A stretch of DNA of 64,000 nucleotides. It comes from Natronobacterium gregoryi SP2 (GTDB lineage Archaea > Halobacteriota > Halobacteria > Halobacteriales > Natrialbaceae). Location: the NCBI RefSeq assembly GCF_000230715.2, contig NC_019792.1, forward strand, positions 3,472,001 through 3,536,000, given 5' to 3'. The notes beneath the pieces are model-generated. The model had not been told where the DNA came from, did no database searches, and saw only the letters and a list, made by a program, of their open reading frames with translations. Numbering within the stretch: the stretch's first letter is position 1; each line of letters opens with the position of its first letter. Positions 54,056 through 63,174 of this stretch are shown here, in pieces. The translations under genes were made by a program, and so were the position numbers.

Positions 54056-55291
54056 ATGCAAGCGACGATTCCCGTCACCGTCCTCTCGGGAAGCCTCGGC
54101 GCGGGGAAGACGACGCTGCTCAACTACCTGCTTCAGACTGCCGGCGATCGGGACCTCGCGGTGCTGGTCAACGACATGGGCACGGTCAACGTCGACGCGG
54201 AACTCGTCGCGGACGGGTCGGATCTCGACGTCGAGGGCGGCGTCGCCGAACTCTCGAACGGCTGTCTCTGCTGTGAACTCCGGGACGACCTCGAGACGGC
54301 GGTCGTCCGACTGGCCCGCAACCGCGAGTTCGACCATCTGATCGTCGAGTCTTCGGGAATCTCCGAGCCGGAACCCGTCGCACGGCTGTTTACCACTTCC
54401 TCTCGGGTCGCGGCGACCTACGAGATCGACGCGCTCGTGACGGTACTGGACACGCGACTGTTCGTCGACGCCTTCGCCGGAGAGGACATCCCCGAACGAC
54501 GCGGTGTGGACGACGAGAGCGATCGTCCGCTCTCGGATCTCCTGATCGAACAACTCGAGGTCGCCGACATCGTCTTGCTGAACAAGACCGACCTCTGTGA
54601 CGAGGCCGAACTCGAGGAGGCCGAGGCGCTGGTCTCGGCGCTGCGGCCGGTCGCCGAGACTGTCCGGACCGAGTTCTCTGCAGTCGCCGCCGATCGACTG
54701 CTCGGGATCGACGCGTTCGAGCCGAGTGAGATGAGCGAGTCGGCAGGGTGGCAACGTGCACTCGAGGAGGCGGACGAAGAGGGCGGCGAGCCCACGGGAC
54801 ACGATCACGGAGGTGCTCACGGCGACGGCCACGACCATCGCCACCCCGACGACGTCTACGGCGTCGACTCGTTCGTCTTCCGGGCTCGCCGTCCCTTCCA
54901 CCCCGAACGGTTCGCGGCGTTCCTCCGGAAACTCCCCGACGGGGTCGTTCGTTCGAAAGGCGTCGCCTGGGTCGCCGACCGCGACGTGAAAATCGACGTC
55001 GCTCAGGCTGGTCCATCCGTCCGTGCGACCGTCAGGGGTCCGTGGGTCGCCACGCTCCCCGAGGTCGAACGCGACCTCTACCGGTCGAACCGCCCCGATC
55101 TCGAGTGGCACGACGAGTACGGCGATCGCAGGACGGAACTGGTGTTCATCGGCACCGAGTACGACGAAGCGTCGGTCCGTGACAGACTGGACGACGCGCT
55201 GGTGACCGACGAAGAGTGGAATCGTGCGGCCGACCTCGAGAATCGGTTTCCCGCTGCAAACGACGAGACGCTGGTCGTTCGCGAACCCTAA
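54056..55291 (+). CDS. CobW/COG0523 family metallochaperone GTPase (411 aa)
   Basis: Walker A is LSGSLGAGKTTLLNYLL (~residues 8-24). The zinc-binding CxCC motif is in LSNGCLCCELRDDLETAV (~70-73), and the guanine motif NKTD is at ~176. A His-rich loop (HDHGGAHGDGHDHRHPDD, ~248-267) and a C-terminal CobW domain (FVFRARRPFHPERFAAFLRK) follow. Such proteins deliver zinc or cobalt to target enzymes. The client is not evident in the neighbourhood. The start at 54056 gives the standard N-terminus. Confidence 0.85.
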   Translation: MQATIPVTVLSGSLGAGKTTLLNYLLQTAGDRDLAVLVNDMGTVNVDAELVADGSDLDVEGGVAELSNGCLCCELRDDLETAVVRLARNREFDHLIVESSGISEPEPVARLFTTSSRVAATYEIDALVTVLDTRLFVDAFAGEDIPERRGVDDESDRPLSDLLIEQLEVADIVLLNKTDLCDEAELEEAEALVSALRPVAETVRTEFSAVAADRLLGIDAFEPSEMSESAGWQRALEEADEEGGEPTGHDHGGAHGDGHDHRHPDDVYGVDSFVFRARRPFHPERFAAFLRKLPDGVVRSKGVAWVADRDVKIDVAQAGPSVRATVRGPWVATLPEVERDLYRSNRPDLEWHDEYGDRRTELVFIGTEYDEASVRDRLDDALVTDEEWNRAADLENRFPAANDETLVVREP

Positions 55292-55297
55292 TTCTCG

Positions 55298-55705
55298 CTA
55301 GGCGAACGTCGACTCGATCGCCTCGAGAGCGCGTTTCAGTTCTCCGTTTCGTTTCCAGGCGGCGATCCGGTCGCCGAACGGCAACGGCGCTGACAGCGAC
55401 ACCGACGACCGGAGCGTCACTCGCGTGCCGCCGTCGGCTGGCTCGCACTCGAGCCACGTCTCCATGTGCGAGAACGGTCCCTGTTTTCCGTCCTGGGTGT
55501 AGTAGATCGTGTCCTCGCGGTACTCGAACCGTAACGGCAACTGGATTCCGGGACCGCTGGCGACGACGATCGTCGCTTCTCCCTCGTCTTCGATGCTCTC
55601 GACCGTGAAGCTCCCTTCGGCCTCGACGATCGCTGGCGGATCGAACCGCGCCCAGACCTCGCCGGGGTCGGCGTCGACCACCCGAGACGCAGTAACTTCC
55701 CGCAT
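55298..55705 (-). CDS. SRPBCC (START-like) family protein (135 aa)
   Basis: From 55705 the protein begins MREVTASRVVDADPGEVWAR, the first strand and helix of the helix-grip fold. It continues with alternating strands (EGSFTVESIEDEGEATIVVA, RFEYREDTIYYTQD, WLECEPADGGTRVTLRSSVS) and a C-terminal helix. Such proteins bind hydrophobic ligands. No catalytic residues can be named. It converges with the metallochaperone gene, with 6 bp between stops. Confidence 0.75.
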   Translation of the reverse strand: MREVTASRVVDADPGEVWARFDPPAIVEAEGSFTVESIEDEGEATIVVASGPGIQLPLRFEYREDTIYYTQDGKQGPFSHMETWLECEPADGGTRVTLRSSVSLSAPLPFGDRIAAWKRNGELKRALEAIESTFA

Positions 55706-55809
55706 ACCGACACGTTCGCGGGAGCTCTCATAAATTCCGGTGGCCAACGCATGCGCGAGTATCGCCGGAGACGAAAACGGCTAAGTGGCGAACGAGCCCT
55801 TGTGGGGGT

Positions 55810-56025
55810 ATGAGTGCCGATCGAGACGGACTCGGAGAGGGACTCGAGTCCTCGACGGGAGACCCACGGCTCCTGGTCGTACTGAACGCCGTGCTGTCGG
55901 TCTTTTTCGGGTGGTGGATCGTCTGGGGGCTGGCGCTCATCGGTGCAATGCAGTACAGTCGGACAACCGTCTTCGTGGTCGCGATCGTCCTCTTCGGACT
56001 GACACACGTCGTCACACAGCCGTAG
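55810..56025 (+). CDS. Small membrane protein (71 aa)
   Basis: A ~20-residue polar N-terminus precedes two hydrophobic helices (LLVVLNAVLSVFFGWWIVWG and TVFVVAIVLFGLTHVV). No family is recognised. It lies upstream of the opsin homologue in the same orientation, with a 280-bp gap that contains no supported gene. Confidence 0.55.
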   Translation: MSADRDGLGEGLESSTGDPRLLVVLNAVLSVFFGWWIVWGLALIGAMQYSRTTVFVVAIVLFGLTHVVTQP

Positions 56026-56305
56026 TAATGTCTTATGTTTTACAATACGTGTTGGGTGGGGTGGAGAGTGATTCGGGGATTTAACCGATAGTACGACACA
56101 GTTTTCGCCATGCCGGCGAGTCACTTCCAGAAAACAGGACAATACGCTGGCAATAATGGTTTTGTAAACCCATCCGAGAGTGTTGCGTGAAGTTGAATGA
56201 TACGGACTGTCGGAGTATGACCGTACGAAACCACAGACTCGATGTCGAGGAGAAACGATCGCAAGACGAATTCGATACGAGGCGGCGCTCGGGCCGCGTC
56301 CGGGG

Positions 56306-57073
56306 ATGCCGACGATGATTCCGAACGCGACGATATTCGTGACTACGAGCGTTTTACTCGGGCTAGTAGCGGTCGCCTTCCTGGTGGGGACGTTGCGTCT
56401 CCCGCCACAGGCTCGCCGCTACGGGTACGCGACGGTTCTCGCCTGTGGTGCGATAAGTGTGAAGTACGCGTTGATGTCCGCCGAGGTGTGGACCATCAGT
56501 ACGACCGGGACGGACGAGTCGATCGTCCGGTTCGTCGGTTATACGGTCGCCTGGGGAGCGATCAGTTACGTACTGGGTTCGGTCGCCGATGCAGGACGAC
56601 TGAAGACGGCGGGCGTGTTCGTCTGCAGCCTGACCACTCTGTGGGGAACGTTCGCGAGTTGGGTTCTTTCTGGGACCGCAGAAACGGCCGTCTCCCTGAT
56701 CGTTCTCCTGGCGCTCATCGGACTCGTTTATTTGCTCTTCGGTGCACTCTCGCGGACAGTCGTGACGACGAGCGACCATCGAGAACTACTGTACACCAAG
56801 CTGAAATTCCTGGTGTTACTCGCCTGGGCCGGATTACTCGTGCTCGGAGTCGTCTCGGCACAGAACCTCGGACTCCTCGGGGGTTTCGTCGGCCTGGTTA
56901 CAGGGAGTTACGTCGACCTTATCCTATTCGTCGGCTTCGGCGGACTCGTACTTCGGAACGCGACCGCACTCGAGGAGACCGCGGCCTCGACCGTCCTGGT
57001 TTCGTTCCTGGACGACCCAGAAGCGGACGGGACCGCGACGGGAGTCGAGCAGGACGTCGACGCGTCGACCTGA
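56306..57073 (+). CDS. Microbial rhodopsin homologue lacking the retinal-binding lysine (255 aa)
   Basis: Seven hydrophobic helices and microbial opsin-like sequence are present: the helix B start QARRYGYATVLACGAI resembles the DAKKFYAITTLVPAIA of bacteriorhodopsin, and the helix G end VGFGGLVLRN matches VGFGLILLRS. Aligning on GFG places Phe208 where bacteriorhodopsin has Lys216 and Asp204 where it has Asp212. In helix C, Arg75 aligns with Arg82, but Gly78 replaces Asp85 and Val89 replaces Asp96. A helix F Trp in the position of Trp182 is kept, Tyr185 is Leu. A covalent Schiff base is therefore impossible by the usual route. It may be a retinal-free sensor or scaffold. It precedes the spermidine-synthase-like gene by 104 bp. 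Confidence 0.75.
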   Translation: MPTMIPNATIFVTTSVLLGLVAVAFLVGTLRLPPQARRYGYATVLACGAISVKYALMSAEVWTISTTGTDESIVRFVGYTVAWGAISYVLGSVADAGRLKTAGVFVCSLTTLWGTFASWVLSGTAETAVSLIVLLALIGLVYLLFGALSRTVVTTSDHRELLYTKLKFLVLLAWAGLLVLGVVSAQNLGLLGGFVGLVTGSYVDLILFVGFGGLVLRNATALEETAASTVLVSFLDDPEADGTATGVEQDVDAST

Positions 57074-57177
57074 CGGGCTCGCGTCGAACCGATTACCGAC
57101 CGCTATGAACGACCCCGATACCTGATCGTCGGCGTGCTCTCGAGCACCGAGCCGAGGCGACAGGTACTCACCGAAGG

Positions 57178-58794
57178 ATGCCGTCCGATCTGGTGATGGC
57201 GGTCGAGCAGGTCGCGTCGTACCGGCCAAGCAAACCCGAACTGGCGGTGTTCGTTTCGGGGGTTACCAGCATGGGGCTGGAGATTCTTGCGGTCAGGATC
57301 GTCGCCCCGCAGTTCGGGAGCCACATCTACACGGTCGGTGGTATCTTGACAGTCTTTCTTATCGCCTTGAGCCTGGGGTACTGGCAGGGTGGAAAGTTGG
57401 CGTCGACAGCGACGACGAGACAGATGTCCTGGATCATGCTCGGGACCGCAGTCTACGTCGCCGTCGTCGTCTACGCGAGCGATCTGTTGCTGGCTTACAC
57501 CTCGACGCTCGCGTTGCCACCACGATACGCGTCTGTCCCTGCAGTGGTGCTTCTCTTCGGGCCACCCACCTACCTGCTCGGTTTTATCAGCCCGTACGCC
57601 GCCGAACTCTCCGCGAAGGTCGGCACCGGTGAGGCGTCCGGCCACGTTTACGCGCTCGGGACGATCGGCAGCATCGTCGGTTCCGCCGCGACGACGTTCG
57701 TCCTCATCCCCACACTGACCGTCGACCAGATCGGGCTGCTGTTCGGTCTCGCACTCGTCGGGACCGCGCTCGTCCTCGGACTACCCAGCCCGTCCCGTCG
57801 GTCGATCGTCGCGAGCGGCCTCGCCACGGTCGTGCTCGTCGCTGCCGTCGGCGGCGGACCAGTCGCGCTCGACTACCGCGGCGACGTCGTCTACGAGACC
57901 GGGACACCACATCAACAACTCGAGATTGTCGACGACGGCGACGTTCGCACGATGTACCTCGACGGGGCTCGCCACAGCGCGACAGACCTGAGCGAGTCCG
58001 AGCGCCACGTCTTCACCTACACGCGGTACTTCCACCTGCCGATGTTGCTGGTCGACGACCCCGACGAGGTCGACGACGTGCTGTTCGTCGGTGGCGGAGG
58101 CTACACCGGGCCACAGGACTTCGCACAACAGTACGACGCGACCGTCGACGTCGTCGAGATCGATCCCGAGGTGACCGACGCCGCCGAGACCTACTTCGGA
58201 CTCGATCGCGGAGCCGTCACCGTCCACACCGAGGACGGCAGACAGTTCCTTCAGGGAACCGACGAGCGCTACGACGTGGTCGTTCTCGACGCCTACAAGA
58301 AAGACCAGGTTCCGTTTCACCTGACCACCGTCGAGTTCATGGAACTGCTCTCCGATCGACTGACCGAGGACGGCGTCGTCCACGCGAACGTGATCGCCGC
58401 ACCCAGCGGCTCTGCTGCGGAGTTCTATCACGCCCAGTACGAGACGATGGACGCCGTCTTCCCGGCCGTCTACAGTTTCCGGACGAGCGACCAGAACGCC
58501 GTTCAGAACGTCCAGATCGTCGCAACGGCCGACGAGACCGACTTCTCACAGACAGACCTCGCCGAGCGAGAAGCGGCCCGCGACATCGGGGTCGACCTCG
58601 AGGACGCAGTCGAGAACCGACTCGAGGAACCCGAGGCAGACGACGCAGCCCTGCTGACGGACGATCGTGGCGAAGTCGACAGTCTGCTCGATCCGATGTT
58701 CGGACAGCGTTACGTCATCGAGGAGTCGAACGGATCGACGACGGCGAATCCGGCCCCAGAAACCGAATCGCAACGGGCACTCTCCGATTCGTGA
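57178..58794 (+). CDS. Membrane-fused spermidine synthase-like protein (538 aa)
   Basis: The N-terminal ~220 residues have six or more membrane helices (ELAVFVSGVTSMGLEILAVR, VGGILTVFLIALSLGYWQGG). The C-terminal half is an aminopropyltransferase-like Rossmann domain: DDVLFVGGGGYTGPQDFAQQ, VDVVEIDPEVTDAAETYFGL and DGRQFLQGTDERYDVVVLDA. The acidic residues in VEIDP and VVLDAYK match those that bind decarboxylated SAM and polyamine. Whether it makes polyamine is not known for this fused family. The ATG at 57196 is an alternative start. Confidence 0.8.
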   Translation: MPSDLVMAVEQVASYRPSKPELAVFVSGVTSMGLEILAVRIVAPQFGSHIYTVGGILTVFLIALSLGYWQGGKLASTATTRQMSWIMLGTAVYVAVVVYASDLLLAYTSTLALPPRYASVPAVVLLFGPPTYLLGFISPYAAELSAKVGTGEASGHVYALGTIGSIVGSAATTFVLIPTLTVDQIGLLFGLALVGTALVLGLPSPSRRSIVASGLATVVLVAAVGGGPVALDYRGDVVYETGTPHQQLEIVDDGDVRTMYLDGARHSATDLSESERHVFTYTRYFHLPMLLVDDPDEVDDVLFVGGGGYTGPQDFAQQYDATVDVVEIDPEVTDAAETYFGLDRGAVTVHTEDGRQFLQGTDERYDVVVLDAYKKDQVPFHLTTVEFMELLSDRLTEDGVVHANVIAAPSGSAAEFYHAQYETMDAVFPAVYSFRTSDQNAVQNVQIVATADETDFSQTDLAEREAARDIGVDLEDAVENRLEEPEADDAALLTDDRGEVDSLLDPMFGQRYVIEESNGSTTANPAPETESQRALSDS

Positions 58795-58973
58795 CGACAG
58801 GGCCATCGGCACGGCGGTCTCGGCGTTACCGCACGGACCGGTCTCTCATCACTAGCGTCGCTTCCGTCACATCGAGTCGCCCTGCAGCGACACTCGAGTT
58901 CGGTTCGGGCGGCGTCGGGGGTTCGTCGGTCGGTGACGTGAGTTTCCACCCGGGCGATCGCCGACGGGTGCGG

Positions 58974-59420
58974 TCAACTCTTTCGGATCGTGAGAACTGG
59001 CACGTCGCTCTTGCGAACGACTTTCTCCGTGACGCTGCCGACGACGAGTCGACCCGCGCCCGACCGGCCGTGTGTCCCCATCACGATCGCGTCGATCCCG
59101 TGTTCGTCGGCGTATCCGAGGATCTGTTCGTTCGGTTGCCCGTGTTCGATGGCTTCGACCACGTCGACATCGTGGTCGTCTGCGAGGGCAGCGACCGACG
59201 CAGTTGCGTCCTCGCCCTCCGTTCGCTGTTCGTCGACGACGTCGTCCCACTCGGCCGACGCTGGTTCGGCACCGGCAGCGAACTTCCCCAGCGGAATTGG
59301 TTCGATAACGTACAGCACGTGTAGCTCCGCGTCGTTCAATTCGGCCAGTTCGACTGCCTCCTCGGTCGCAATCGCCGCCGCTTCGCTCCCGTCTGTCGGC
59401 ACGAGTATCCGGTCGTACAT
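58974..59420 (-). CDS. Universal stress protein A family (148 aa)
   Basis: The start at 59420 reads MYDRILVPTDGSEAAAIATE. The ATP motif GTHGRSGAGRLVVGSVTEKV with PVLTIRKS ends the protein. It resembles the UspA at 42354 but is shorter. It is transcribed away from the repeat at 59526. Confidence 0.85.
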   Translation of the reverse strand: MYDRILVPTDGSEAAAIATEEAVELAELNDAELHVLYVIEPIPLGKFAAGAEPASAEWDDVVDEQRTEGEDATASVAALADDHDVDVVEAIEHGQPNEQILGYADEHGIDAIVMGTHGRSGAGRLVVGSVTEKVVRKSDVPVLTIRKS

Positions 59421-59525
59421 CTGTATCGAACGACACATCGGCACGGTCGAAAAAATAGATTCCGCCGTTTCCAGTCACCCGGGATAAAAAGTTCCATCGG
59501 CCGTTCGAGTGGAGTTCACCACTGG

Positions 59526-59602
59526 CACGGATGCTGTCCCGATGTCCCGGCGCGACTGCGAGTCTTCCTGCGGTCGCGCCGGAACTGACTGACAGCAACC
59601 CG
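59526..59602. repeat. GATACGG-family palindrome, copy E (reverse orientation)
   Basis: The sequence reads ACGGATGCTGTCCCGATGTC, then a GCGCGACTGC/GCGGTCGCGC core, then AACTGACTGACAGCAACCCG, which is the complement of copies A and B. It is intergenic. Confidence 0.65.
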
Positions 59603-59754
59603 CCTCAGTCGAGACAGGAGAATAGCCTCCGCACGTTCACCATCCCGCTATTTGAGCGCACCCTCGAGGGTGCGCCTCGGTCACCTCCAGTTTGGCTCCG
59701 ACGGAGATACCACGAGTCGATGTTCGTTGCGACGTTGGACGACTGCATCGGCAG

Positions 59755-59922
59755 TTACCGCACGTTCTCGAGTGCGACCACCGTATCGGACATGAGCCAC
59801 GCGTCCTCGCTTTCGGCGTCCTCGATGCTGAGCGCGTAGAACGATTCCCGTCCTTCGTCGACGGTGATGCGATAGCTGCGACTCTGTAGCGACCGGGGCG
59901 AGTTCGATTCGGCAGGGACCAC
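59755..59922 (-). CDS. DUF7331-type small protein (55 aa)
   Basis: A GTG at 59920-59922 opens a frame ending EDAWLMSDTVVALENVR, the pattern of the small haloarchaeal DUF7331 proteins. A TATA-like agttatagac lies about 27 bp upstream, consistent with a leaderless GTG start. The longer frame to 60075 crosses that promoter. Function unknown. Confidence 0.55.
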   Translation of the reverse strand: MVPAESNSPRSLQSRSYRITVDEGRESFYALSIEDAESEDAWLMSDTVVALENVR

Positions 59923-60007
59923 ACGTGCTTTCGGGGAGCCGCGTCTATAACTGACTCGGTCCGGAACGTCCACGAGAGCGTGACTATCGTAGCTTTCGAC
60001 GGGCAAG

Positions 60008-60697
60008 TCAGCCGTCGAGTTCGTCGAGTTCGTCGAGCAGTCGGTCGGCCGCTGCCGTCGAGGACTCGGGACCACGAGCGGTGAGCAGGTCGCCGTCGAC
60101 GGTGACGCTCGTCTCGGACTCGAGTTCGGCGTCCCAGTTGCCGCCGGCGACTTTCACCTCGTCTTCGACCCAGTAGGGGAGTTTTCGGCCGCTGGGCATG
60201 CAGTCGTTCTCGTCGACGATGTCTGTCTCCCACGCGTTGGGGAAGCCGGTGACGTCACGGCCGTTGACGACGAACGCGCCGTGGCTGTCGCGGGCGAACG
60301 CGAGAAGGCCAACGGCGTGACAGACGACCAGTGCCGTCCCGTCGTCACCCGCGACCGCGTCTCGCAACAGTCGTCGGGCGTCGCTGTCCTGATTGACGTC
60401 CCACTCGGTGCCGTGGCCACCAGGGAAGACGACCGCGTCGTAGTCGTCGGCGTCGGCCTGTGCGGTCGGGATCGGGTCGGTGAGTCGCTCGTCGTTCTCG
60501 TGGACCGTCTGGATGTGCTCGGCCGTCTCCTCGCCGACCTCGCCGGGATCGATCGACTGCTCGTCGATCTCCGGTGGACCGCCAGAGGGCGTCGCAACCG
60601 TTACCTCGACGCCGGCGTCCGACAACGTCTCGAGCGGTTCGATGCACTCTGCTCCCCAGTAGCCTTCCTCGCTGACGACGAACAGTGCTTTCGTCAT
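60008..60697 (-). CDS. DJ-1/PfpI superfamily protein (class I glutamine amidotransferase-like, 229 aa)
   Basis: The start MTKALFVVSEEGYWGAECIE at 60697 gives the flavodoxin-like fold, with DAVVFPGGHGTEWD (~residue 85) and the nucleophile elbow TALVVCHAVGLLAF (Cys ~126). A nearby His and the Glu of the early strand could complete the triad, as in Hsp31-type chaperones/glyoxalases. It probably detoxifies carbonyls or protects proteins in stress. Confidence 0.8.
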   Translation of the reverse strand: MTKALFVVSEEGYWGAECIEPLETLSDAGVEVTVATPSGGPPEIDEQSIDPGEVGEETAEHIQTVHENDERLTDPIPTAQADADDYDAVVFPGGHGTEWDVNQDSDARRLLRDAVAGDDGTALVVCHAVGLLAFARDSHGAFVVNGRDVTGFPNAWETDIVDENDCMPSGRKLPYWVEDEVKVAGGNWDAELESETSVTVDGDLLTARGPESSTAAADRLLDELDELDG

Positions 60698-60756
60698 ATC
60701 GAACACTACGCCGAAAAGCGTGAAAACGTCGCGCTTGCGAGTTCATCCCCCGGCGG

Positions 60757-61770
60757 TCACTGTTGCCGGTTTTCGCGCTCCAAGTTCAGGGCGTCGAAGA
60801 ACCGTCGTGTGAGGCGGCTGTCGACGAGCGAGAGGAGTTGCTCTGTGTCGTCGGCTTCGTCACCGAACAGGCCGAGTTCGATCCGGCCGCCGGCCATGTC
60901 GGGATGGCCGCCGGCCGTACCGATTCCGTCGAACCCTTCGGTGAGCACCTCACCGACGTGGACACGTGGGTCGATCGACCGGCCACTGAGTCGGACCCTG
61001 CCGTCGACGATCCCGTAGACGAGTACGGTGTCGACTCCTTCGAGGTTGAGCAGGTAGTCGGCGGCTTGCGGAATCGCGGCGGACTCTGCGGTCTTGCCCA
61101 CGCTCGCCACCATCGACGAGCCGCGTCGCTTGCGAGAGGCGATCGCACGACCGATCGCGTCGAGCGTTCCCGGCGAGAACGCACTGTCGTACAACTGTCC
61201 GAGGATCTCGAGGTCGGCGTCCGGAAACAGCGCCAGCGCCGCCTCGTACTCTCGCCGGGTCGGACTGCGGACGAAGTCGAGTCGTTCGCGATGGAGCGCA
61301 AAGAGCAGTGCCGAGGCCAGCCGGGTCGTCAACTCGACGTCCAGCTCCGCGAGATACTCGACGAAGATCGTTGCGGTCGCGCCGTACTCTGTCCGAATGT
61401 CGGCGACAGGGACGGCAGCCGGCTCCACGGGGTGGTGGTCGACGACGATATCTGGAACGACGTTTGCGGGGACTTCGGTGTTCACTCCGGAACGGCTGTG
61501 ATCGACGAACGCGAGACAATCGTAGTCGTCGACGGCGACCTCCGAGACGCGCCCGAGAGAGAGCGAGAACACGTTGACGAACGCTCGATTCTGTTGGTGA
61601 GTGAGATCGCCGCCGTAGACGATGGCGACGTCCTCCAGTGAGTGATCGAGCGCGATCGCCTCGAGTGCCAGCGCACTTGCGAGACAGTCCGGATCGGGGT
61701 TGTCGTGACAGACGATGACGAGGGAATCGGCCGTCTCGAGAACCTCAACGAGCTCGGCCGCACGGGACAT
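60757..61770 (-). CDS. DHH family phosphoesterase (337 aa)
   Basis: The start at 61770 (MSRAAELVEVLETADSLVIV) leads to CHDNPDPDCLASALALE (DHH motif I), YDCLAFVDHS (motif II) and VPDIVVDHHPVEPAA (DHH, motif III). The C-terminal DHHA1-like domain includes GIGTAGGHPDMAGGRIEL. Members hydrolyse nanoRNA or cyclic dinucleotide products. The substrate is open. The frame continues to 62280 without support, so those N-terminal residues are excluded. Confidence 0.85.
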   Translation of the reverse strand: MSRAAELVEVLETADSLVIVCHDNPDPDCLASALALEAIALDHSLEDVAIVYGGDLTHQQNRAFVNVFSLSLGRVSEVAVDDYDCLAFVDHSRSGVNTEVPANVVPDIVVDHHPVEPAAVPVADIRTEYGATATIFVEYLAELDVELTTRLASALLFALHRERLDFVRSPTRREYEAALALFPDADLEILGQLYDSAFSPGTLDAIGRAIASRKRRGSSMVASVGKTAESAAIPQAADYLLNLEGVDTVLVYGIVDGRVRLSGRSIDPRVHVGEVLTEGFDGIGTAGGHPDMAGGRIELGLFGDEADDTEQLLSLVDSRLTRRFFDALNLERENRQQ

Positions 61771-61964
61771 GCACGTCACGTACGGACGGGAGACGTTTGA
61801 ACCCACTGTCGGTTCTCTCTGTCGCAAAACGGAACCGACGGCCGAACGAAGCGACGACAGCGGTTCGGTGGGCGACGTCGTTCGGAACGTGGTTCGGGTA
61901 TCACTGCAGCCGAAACCGGACGAGAAGTCGCTCGAAATCGGAAGTGACTGGATAGCGGGTGCGG

Positions 61965-62180
61965 TTAGTCCGCGTTCATCGGTGGCCGTGCAGATTGGGC
62001 CTCGTCGGAAGCGTCCGCTGGCGTATTCACGAACATCGCGTGACCGATGATTCCCATCGCGGCGAACGCGCCGATCGGCACTGCGGCCGTCAGCGACAGG
62101 CCGACAAGCAGGAGGGCTGCAGTGATACCGATCAATGCGACTGGGATGAGGCCAAGGACGATGTCGTAATATCCAGCCAT
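61965..62180 (-). CDS. Small membrane protein (71 aa)
   Basis: Two hydrophobic helices (IVLGLIPVALIGITAALLLV and TAAVPIGAFAAMGIIGHAMF) are followed by a polar tail. A TATA-like ttatatacca lies upstream of the ATG at 62180, giving a short or absent leader. No family is recognised. Confidence 0.6.
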   Translation of the reverse strand: MAGYYDIVLGLIPVALIGITAALLLVGLSLTAAVPIGAFAAMGIIGHAMFVNTPADASDEAQSARPPMNAD

Positions 62181-62569
62181 AATCTATCCGATAGTATGGG
62201 ATATTGGTATATAAGTGTTCCCCATAACTGGCCAATACAGGATGAGTGTATAATTGGTATCCATTGAATTGAATTTGCATAAGTTATGAGTTTTTTATTA
62301 GGCTGCTGTAGTGGGCGAAAATTTCGATGGCAGCGTCCGTTACGAGATGGTTTTCTGATACCAACTACTACCTACTTCCTGCTAACAACGGGACACAAAG
62401 GGGTTGGATCGCGTTTCGAACGCAGCTAGTGGCTCACAACCATAACTATTGGCTACAAACGGTGGACTAACCCGAAAGTCAGTATACTCTTTTTCTTATC
62501 ATTCTGGAACATGTGACAGAACCGACGACACCGCTGGCAGTCTTGCAGTTCGAGTGGGCAGCGATCAGG
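62181..62569. other. Intergenic region without a supported gene
   Basis: This ~390-bp stretch is relatively AT-rich (ttgcataagttatgag, tatactctttttcttatc). The small frames here overlap neighbours or lack starts. Promoter signals for the membrane protein are at its left end. Nothing else was recognised. Confidence 0.4.
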
Positions 62570-62995
62570 TTACGAGCGAGCGAGGAAGGCTGCGTACCCG
62601 ACCCGCCAGCCAACCAACACGACGAGGCCGAACCCAGTCATAACGGCGGTGAACGTCCACGGCACGCCCCCCTCGAGCAGTGGCGAACCGCGGAGGAGAA
62701 AACCGACGTTTGCTGCCCCGAGCCAGGTGACTGTCGCGAGACGGGCGACACGCGTCGGTGAGGACGCGACGCCGCGCGTGTACAACCCCGCGAGCAGTGA
62801 GACGACGAGCCAGCCGACCACGAACGGAACGACAGTCCCCGCCGAAGCGAGCGGCGCAGTGATCGGATCAATACCATGTGACAGTTGCCCGAAGACGATC
62901 AGCCCGACCAGGACAACGAGGTCGATCACACCGATCCGGAGCGACTCCCGATCGAGAACGGCTTGACTGACGCCCTCTCGAGTTGCCGTGTCCAT
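62570..62995 (-). CDS. DUF3054 family membrane protein (141 aa)
   Basis: The start at 62995 (MDTATREGVSQAVLDRESLR) precedes four hydrophobic helices (IDLVVLVGLIVFGQLSHGI, TVVPFVVGWLVVSLLAGLYT, VARLATVTWLGAANVGFLLR, FTAVMTGFGLVVLVGWRVGY). This is the DUF3054 layout found in haloarchaea and actinobacteria. The function is unknown. A longer frame to 63196 has no supported start. Confidence 0.75.
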   Translation of the reverse strand: MDTATREGVSQAVLDRESLRIGVIDLVVLVGLIVFGQLSHGIDPITAPLASAGTVVPFVVGWLVVSLLAGLYTRGVASSPTRVARLATVTWLGAANVGFLLRGSPLLEGGVPWTFTAVMTGFGLVVLVGWRVGYAAFLARS

Positions 62996-63174
62996 ACCTT
63001 GCATCGGGACTCGGAGCCTATGTGTCTTGACATCTCGAGTGAGAGCGGGTAGTTGGAACCCGACGGAAGATCCGTCGGGTGGTGTCTTCCAATGGACGAT
63101 GCGTGTGACGCGAGGGGACCTCGCGGACGGGTGTTCGCACGACGCGGGCTTTGCTCTTGGACTGCCGGAGGGAG

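Noticed and set aside
61771-62280. N-terminal extension of the DHH phosphoesterase
   Set aside because: The extension has no homologous features; the family start MSRAAELVEVLE at 61770 is sufficient.
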